From Pedobacter panaciterrae (GTDB lineage Bacteria > Bacteroidota > Bacteroidia > Sphingobacteriales > Sphingobacteriaceae): DNA of 64,000 bases. Of this stretch, positions 59,213 to 64,000 are shown piece after piece. The notes under the pieces are model-generated. The model was not told the DNA's origin, did no database searches, and was given only the letters and a program-made list of their open reading frames with translations. Made by a program: the position numbers and the translations under genes. The stretch spans positions 1 through 64,000 of the forward strand of contig NZ_JABMKW010000002.1 of assembly GCF_013204795.1 (NCBI RefSeq), read 5' to 3'. Each line of letters begins with the position of its first letter. Position 1 is the stretch's first letter.

Positions 59213-60637
59213 ATGAAAAAAAGTATTATAATAATAGGTTTAGTCGCACTTTTTGGCACATCCAAAGCCCAGGATAACGGTGTACATCAACAGTCAACTG
59301 TATACGAATGGCCTAAAGATCCTCTGGTTAGCCAAAAACTAGACAAATGGCAGGATCAAAAATTCGGAATGATTATTCATTGGGGGCTATATGCCGTTCC
59401 AGGCATTATTGAATCATGGTCTATTTGCTCAGAAGATTGGATCTCAAGAGATAGCACGAGTAACTACGAAGATTATAAAAAATGGTACTGGGGTTTAAGT
59501 AAGGATTTTAACCCTGTTAAATTTAATCCAGAACAATGGGCAAAGGCAGGTAAAGATGCAGGCATGCGTTACCTGGTATTTACAACCAAGCACCATGATG
59601 GCTTCAATATGTTTGATACTAAAGAGTCAGATTTTAAGATCTCTGCCGGACCATTTAAGGATAATCCTAAAGCTGATGTTGCAAAATATGTATTCGATGC
59701 TTTTCGCAAACAAGGCTTTATGATTGGGGCTTACTTTTCAAAACCCGATTGGCATTCTGAATACTATTGGTGGCCAAAATATGCAACCGCGGATAGAAAC
59801 AATAACTACGATATCAGAAAAAATCCATGGAGATGGAGCATGTTTAAAAAACAGACATTTAACCAGATCAGTGAGTTGATGCATAATTATGGTTCAGTTG
59901 ATATTCTATGGTTAGATGGTGGATGGGTTAGACCATTAGAAACCGTTAATGAAGAAGTACTTGCATGGGGAATGAAAATTCCTGAATGGAGTCAGGACAT
60001 TGATATGCCTGCAATTGCCACTATGGCACGTAAAGCACAGCCAGGTTTATTAATGGTAGATAGAACCGTTCATGGGCCTTATGAGAACTATCAAACACCC
60101 GAACAAAGCGTGCCAAAAACACAGTTAGCAAACCCATGGGAAAGCTGTATGACCTTAGGCGGTGCATGGGGCTTTGTTCCTAACGATCAGTATAAGTCTG
60201 CCACCCAGGTAATTCATACTTTAATTGAGGTGGTGGCAAAAGGAGGCAGTCTGTTGCTGGGAATTGGTCCGAAAGCGGATGGAACTATTCCTCAGGATGC
60301 AATATCAAGACTTGAAAACATAGGTAAATGGCTAAATATAAATGGAAAGGCTATTTATGATACAAGAATCACTAAGGAATATCATGATGGTGACACCTGG
60401 TTTACCCAAAGTAAGGACGGAAAAACCAAGTATGCATTAACTTGCCTTAAAGATAAAACTCCTGAATATGTAGTTTGGAATGGAAACATACCTGCTAAAG
60501 GAACTGCAGTTCAACTAATTCAAACCGGTCAGAAACTTAAATGGGAAAACAAGGGGACTACTGTAAAAGTATGGTTGCCAAAAAATATCCAGAAAGATCT
60601 ACCAGCATTAGCATTTTCTTTTAAAGGGGCTTTATAG
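59213..60637 (+). CDS. alpha-L-fucosidase, GH29 (second copy type)
   Basis: 474 residues with a signal peptide (MKKSIIIIGLVALFGTSKAQ). GH29 barrel: FGMIIHWGLYAVPG, TTKHHDGFNMF, and the nucleophile Asp235 in ILWLDGGWV. The C-terminal ~90 residues are a small beta-domain. It differs strongly from the fucosidase at 38.5 kb and lacks the discoidin-like domain, resembling the GH29-A (broad specificity) subgroup. TACTTTTA (59199-59206), one base from the -7 consensus, with TTG 20 nt upstream, lies 6 nt before ATG 59213; that supports this start over ATG 59186. Overlaps the convergent dehydrogenase gene by 6 nt. Confidence 0.92.
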   Translation: MKKSIIIIGLVALFGTSKAQDNGVHQQSTVYEWPKDPLVSQKLDKWQDQKFGMIIHWGLYAVPGIIESWSICSEDWISRDSTSNYEDYKKWYWGLSKDFNPVKFNPEQWAKAGKDAGMRYLVFTTKHHDGFNMFDTKESDFKISAGPFKDNPKADVAKYVFDAFRKQGFMIGAYFSKPDWHSEYYWWPKYATADRNNNYDIRKNPWRWSMFKKQTFNQISELMHNYGSVDILWLDGGWVRPLETVNEEVLAWGMKIPEWSQDIDMPAIATMARKAQPGLLMVDRTVHGPYENYQTPEQSVPKTQLANPWESCMTLGGAWGFVPNDQYKSATQVIHTLIEVVAKGGSLLLGIGPKADGTIPQDAISRLENIGKWLNINGKAIYDTRITKEYHDGDTWFTQSKDGKTKYALTCLKDKTPEYVVWNGNIPAKGTAVQLIQTGQKLKWENKGTTVKVWLPKNIQKDLPALAFSFKGAL

Positions 60638-61714
60638 CCCCTCTATTTCTAATTTTTTCGCGAGTTCGTTCAAATCATTAACAACCACGTCAATTAACGG
60701 GATACCATTAATTCTACGCTCTTGCTCATAAGCAAATTCCGGTTCTCCCGGAATAATTACCTTTTTATCCGGATCAACAGTTTTAGCACTTTTAAAGCGT
60801 TCAATCCAATTGTCAAGATGATCTTTAAAATCCTGCGCCGGCCTAAAGCCATCAACTCTCATCGCACCAAGAAAATGTCCTATACCTTCTCCAACAGGGT
60901 CAGCAGGGGGCTCTAGAAAAGCAACAAATGGCGGTACCCAGGGGCCGTAATTTGCGCCAGACAATACTGCAGATAAAATATCCACAGTAGCACTTAAACC
61001 ATAACCTTTGTGGCTTCCATGATCTTTGTCGCTACCAAGAGGCAGTAATGAACCACCCTCTTTTAATTGATGCGGGTTTGTTGAAGTATTGCCTGAGGCA
61101 TCTTGTACCCATCCTTCGGGAATAGGTTGATTTGCTCTTTGAGCAATCTCCAGTTTTCCATTTGCTGCTGCGGCAGTTGCCATATCAACTATAACAGGAG
61201 GATATTTACCTGCCGGAAAAGCATAACACATAGGATTGGTGCCTAGCAACCGTTCATTGGCATAAGTAGGCGCAACAAGCGGACTCGCATTAGTCATGCT
61301 AATACCAATCATTTCCTCTTCAACTGCCATTAACGAATGATAACCGGCAATACCAAAATGATTTGAATTTTTGACAGCTACCCACCCGCTACCATAAATC
61401 CGCGCTTTTTCAATTGCAACTTTCATTGCAAAAGGAGCAACCACTAAACCTAAACCACCATCGCCATCAACGGTGGCGGTTGTAGGAGTTTCATGAACAA
61501 TTTTTATTACCGGATTCGCATTTATCCGCTGCTTTTCCCACAAACGGACATAGCCGCTTAAACGTGCTACACCATGTGAATCAATACCTCTTAAATCAGA
61601 TTTTAATAATACATCTGCCGCCAACTGAGCATCGGTTAACGGGCATCCCATTTTTAAAAATACATTCTCTGTAAACTGGCGTAATTTGGTTTCTGTAAAA
61701 GTGTAAAAGGTCAT
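60632..61714 (-). CDS. Ldh family (malate/L-lactate/ureidoglycolate) NAD(P)-dependent oxidoreductase
   Basis: 360 residues of the LDH2/MDH2 fold, unrelated to classical lactate dehydrogenase. Family features: the N-terminal helix domain with SDLRGIDSHGVARL, NSNHFGIAGYHSLMA, TNASPLVAPTYANERLLGTNP and DMATAAAANGKLE. Substrates in the family are 2-hydroxy or 2-keto acids, or cyclic imines; not determined here. It follows bshC by 8 nt on the same strand, so rimO-bshC-ldh may be one transcript. Confidence 0.92.
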   Translation of the reverse strand: MTFYTFTETKLRQFTENVFLKMGCPLTDAQLAADVLLKSDLRGIDSHGVARLSGYVRLWEKQRINANPVIKIVHETPTTATVDGDGGLGLVVAPFAMKVAIEKARIYGSGWVAVKNSNHFGIAGYHSLMAVEEEMIGISMTNASPLVAPTYANERLLGTNPMCYAFPAGKYPPVIVDMATAAAANGKLEIAQRANQPIPEGWVQDASGNTSTNPHQLKEGGSLLPLGSDKDHGSHKGYGLSATVDILSAVLSGANYGPWVPPFVAFLEPPADPVGEGIGHFLGAMRVDGFRPAQDFKDHLDNWIERFKSAKTVDPDKKVIIPGEPEFAYEQERRINGIPLIDVVVNDLNELAKKLEIEGL

Positions 61715-61722
61715 CTGATTTT

Positions 61723-63309
61723 TTAAGCAAAAAGAACTGTAAACTGATGGTCTAAGGGTTTGAAATGGGTGATCAATGAATCAATAAAATCATCACCGTA
61801 AAGCACAATCATTGGTGCAATATTAAGTACCCTCTCCTGTAGCACACCCGAAGGGAATAGTTTTTCTTTAAGATTATCTATTTGAGAGAATGAAGTAACA
61901 TGCTTTCGCTTTTCGGCTCTTAACATCTTTTTCTCCAGTGTAGAGATTAGTTTTAAAGCCTTTGTTTTTGCTGCATCTGCAGATTGAGAAAGGCTTTTGT
62001 CTATTTTATAAGCATTAAGCTTTATTTGATCAAAAACAGCTCTTATAGATCGTTCTTCGTTATCAAGAGAGAACTGAAGGTTAACGTGAGATTTAACCCA
62101 CTCGTTCTTTAGCGCTTCTGGTTCATTAAATAAATTCCTGTGACTAATCCCCAATACTTCCATTCTGGTTTCGCTTCTTTTGTCGATAAGCATAGCTGAA
62201 TTACGCAGTATCAATACAGGGAAATCTATTTTATAATGGTCAAAGTTTGCTTTTAATTGCAGCCAGTAAGTAACTTCCGCCCCACCGCCAATGTAGGCTA
62301 TATTAGGTAGAATCACTTCCTGGTAAACAGGTCTCATTATCACATTAGGGCTAAATCTTTCGGGGTATGAATTTATTTCTTCTTGCAATTCCTCTTTAGT
62401 AAAATCAATAGAAGAGTTCATCACTTTGTAACGACCTTTTTCTTCAATAATACGTTCCCTTAAACCATCAATCATATAAAAGAAATTGATCTCTCTTGGG
62501 TTAACCTGAGCTTTGTAACCGAGGGTTTCTAACTTAGCATTGGTTTTGCTGATATGCTTAAAGCTATTTTCTTCGGTAATATCTTTATAGATAATCTCAG
62601 CAAACTCGCTTTTAAGATTATGGTCATCGGCATCTACGCAAACCAGACCATACTTGCCAAAAAGAGCATCTACCAGTTCACGGGTAGCGTCACCTAACTT
62701 TTTGTTTTTAGTATAAGCATGATCAACTATCTTAGAAAACTTAATACCATTTTCGCTTATCCCAAGATATCCTTTATAAGCAGCAAGAGCTTCTGCGATG
62801 TCAGAGGTGTCTAGTCTTCCTGTAGCGCCGGCAGCTTTTTTATTCCAGGTAATCATTTTGTCCTCAACCTTAACATGATTGATCTCTTCAAAATCATGAT
62901 CTTCTGTGGCCATCCAATAAACGGGAACAAAATTGTAATCAGGAAATTGTTGTTTTAAATCACTGGCAAGGTTTATTGCCGTTACTATCTTGTAGATAAA
63001 ATATAGAGGTCCGGTAAATATATTTAGCTGATGGCCTGTCGTAACAGTAAAAGTTTTCTTATCGGCTAACAGCTCAATGTTGGCTTTTACTAATGACGAA
63101 ACATGAATTGATGAATATTGTTTTTGTAAAGTGCTAACCAGAATAGCTCTGTCGGCACTAAAATTTCGTTCAGCAATAGCCTTAGTAAAGCCAGTAAAAT
63201 CCGGTTCATACTTGTAAAAAGGGCTCAGCTTCTCATTTTTTCCGATGTAGTCTAGTACGGTGGAAGAGAACGCATTAGTTTCCTGATAAGAGATGTATTT
63301 AGCTTGCAT
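61723..63309 (-). CDS. bshC: putative cysteine ligase BshC (bacillithiol biosynthesis)
   Basis: 528 residues. Proposed to join cysteine to GlcN-malate in the last step of bacillithiol synthesis. Recognised by the N-terminal TVTTGHQLNIFTGPLYF, the VYWMATEDHDFEEI motif and ILRNSAMLIDKRS; a coiled-coil segment near residues 425-475 follows. bshA and bshB are not in the window. I use ATG 63309 rather than GTG 63315, because the -7 box TAAATTCG covers the latter codon. Confidence 0.94.
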   Translation of the reverse strand: MQAKYISYQETNAFSSTVLDYIGKNEKLSPFYKYEPDFTGFTKAIAERNFSADRAILVSTLQKQYSSIHVSSLVKANIELLADKKTFTVTTGHQLNIFTGPLYFIYKIVTAINLASDLKQQFPDYNFVPVYWMATEDHDFEEINHVKVEDKMITWNKKAAGATGRLDTSDIAEALAAYKGYLGISENGIKFSKIVDHAYTKNKKLGDATRELVDALFGKYGLVCVDADDHNLKSEFAEIIYKDITEENSFKHISKTNAKLETLGYKAQVNPREINFFYMIDGLRERIIEEKGRYKVMNSSIDFTKEELQEEINSYPERFSPNVIMRPVYQEVILPNIAYIGGGAEVTYWLQLKANFDHYKIDFPVLILRNSAMLIDKRSETRMEVLGISHRNLFNEPEALKNEWVKSHVNLQFSLDNEERSIRAVFDQIKLNAYKIDKSLSQSADAAKTKALKLISTLEKKMLRAEKRKHVTSFSQIDNLKEKLFPSGVLQERVLNIAPMIVLYGDDFIDSLITHFKPLDHQFTVLFA

Positions 63310-63314
63310 TGCCA

Positions 63315-63322
63315 CGAATTTA
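63315..63322 (-). promoter_or_regulatory. -7-like element immediately before bshC
   Basis: TAAATTCG on the minus strand (TAnnTTCG type), ending 5 nt before the bshC ATG. The same octamer precedes ogt. Confidence 0.35.
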
Positions 63323-63355
63323 AGCTAATAAACTATAAATCTAAATATGAAGCCT

Positions 63356-64000
63356 TTATTTTACAATCTGTCCATATAGATCGAAATCCTCAGCACGATC
63401 AATCTTAACATTTACAAAGGTTCCATTGGCTGCATAACCTGTTGCAGCATCAATTAAAACTTCGTTGTCAACCTCCGGAGAGTCAAATTCAGTACGGCCA
63501 ATAAAGAAATCACCTTCTTTTCTGTCAACCAAAACTTTATAGGTTTTACCTACTTTATCCTGGTTTATGTCAAAAGAAATACCTTGTTGTAATTCCATAA
63601 TCGCATCCACACGTGCTTGTTTTACTTCTTCAGGAACATCATCAACTAGATTATGTGCATGGGTTTTTTCCTCATGCGAATAAGTGAAACATCCTAATCT
63701 GTCGAAACGGGTTTCTTCTACCCAGCTAAGCATTTCTTCAAAATCCTGCTCAGTTTCTCCTGGGTATCCACAAATTAAAGTAGTACGCATAGCGATGTTC
63801 GGTACTTTATCTCTAATCTGATTCACAATGTCGATGGTTTTTTGCTTGGTAATACCACGGCGCATAGATTTTAGCATGTTATCTGTGATGTGCTGCAGAG
63901 GCATGTCTAAATATTTGCAAATATTCTCGCGCTCATTCATGGCATCAAGAATTTCCATAGGGAAGCCAGAAGGGTAGGCGTATTGCAACCTGATCCACTC
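63356..64000 (-). CDS. rimO: ribosomal protein S12 methylthiotransferase RimO (5' part outside the window)
   Basis: The last ~214 codons of a MiaB/RimO radical-SAM methylthiotransferase; the frame is open to the window edge. Visible are the second half of the radical-SAM domain (YLDMPLQHITDNMLKSMRRG, ICGYPGETEQDFEEML, LGCFTYSHEEKTHAH) and the C-terminal TRAM domain (about the last 65 residues). The EEKTHAH and AYPSGFP segments fit RimO rather than MiaB. RimO adds a methylthio group to the conserved Asp of ribosomal protein S12. The 4Fe-4S CxxxCxxC motif lies outside the window. Confidence 0.92.
   Translation of the reverse strand, partial: EWIRLQYAYPSGFPMEILDAMNERENICKYLDMPLQHITDNMLKSMRRGITKQKTIDIVNQIRDKVPNIAMRTTLICGYPGETEQDFEEMLSWVEETRFDRLGCFTYSHEEKTHAHNLVDDVPEEVKQARVDAIMELQQGISFDINQDKVGKTYKVLVDRKEGDFFIGRTEFDSPEVDNEVLIDAATGYAANGTFVNVKIDRAEDFDLYGQIVK

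Noticed and set aside
38523..60637. Recent duplication of the two GH29 fucosidase genes
   Set aside because: The proteins differ around the active site (VWFDGANG versus LWLDGGWV), in length and in domain content, so they are distant members, not recent copies.
1..64000. CRISPR arrays, prophage, integrons or complete insertion sequences
   Set aside because: No regularly spaced repeats, phage structural genes, integrases or transposases were seen; the only mobile trace is the MITE-like element at 58.9-59.1 kb.

Overview
The window is a 64-kb chromosomal segment of a low-GC Bacteroidota bacterium, most likely a Pedobacter-like member of the Sphingobacteriaceae. The evidence is the many genes preceded by the Bacteroidota-type -7 promoter element (TAnnTTTG or TAnnTTCG) with little Shine-Dalgarno signal, TonB-dependent outer-membrane proteins with a carboxypeptidase-regulatory-like domain, the bacillithiol enzyme BshC, the two-domain RibBA, and the parA-parB-DUF5683-dapB-lepB gene order. 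It is mostly core chromosome, with accessory patches in the second half. I see no phage, CRISPR array or complete insertion sequence.

Layout. 1-3.4 kb: S8 protease, Ogt DNA repair, tRNA with CAT anticodon, START-like protein. 3.4-12 kb: LptF/G permease, ribBA, a very large TamB gene, tsaD. 12-18 kb: recA and nth, an ECF sigma factor, uvrA. 18-22.4 kb: LysE exporter, DUF2157 protein, KefB-type antiporter. 22.4-26.9 kb: one leftward operon ftsX-DUF3098-uppP-truB-yitT-ribF. 27-31 kb: ClC channel, leuS. 31-34 kb: Lrp regulator, a divergent group-2 sigma factor abutting an SDR-type threonine dehydrogenase. 34-38 kb: hybrid histidine kinase, quinone-type oxidoreductase, TlpA-like thioredoxin. 38-42.4 kb: a glycan patch (GH29 fucosidase, GntR regulator, GH43 enzyme). 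42.7-45.2 kb: GlxA-type regulator with a GAPDH, then a decayed RidA gene and a 53-bp perfect palindrome. 45-54 kb: siderophore receptor, luciferase-like oxidoreductase, an outer-membrane barrel, an orphan peptide-binding lipoprotein, FMN reductase. 54-59 kb: parAB, DUF5683, dapB, lepB. 59-64 kb: second GH29 fucosidase, an Ldh-family dehydrogenase, bshC, and the 3' part of rimO.

The least expected items are non-coding. (1) The lepB terminator appears to have been split by a ~189-bp MITE-like insertion with terminal inverted repeats and a 7-9 bp target duplication, so the ancestral terminator can be reconstructed. (2) Several genes have the -7 element only 3-5 nt before the start codon, which predicts leaderless mRNAs. 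(3) The tamB frame continues 65 codons upstream of its first standard start codon, encoding the expected membrane anchor but with no ATG/GTG/TTG; its likely ATT start lies on the tsaD -7 element. (4) Three intergenic hairpins share a GTCATCTC-type core. (5) An 11-bp sequence is repeated three times in tandem, with an inverted copy, before the ClC gene. I did not find a clearly new multi-gene system.
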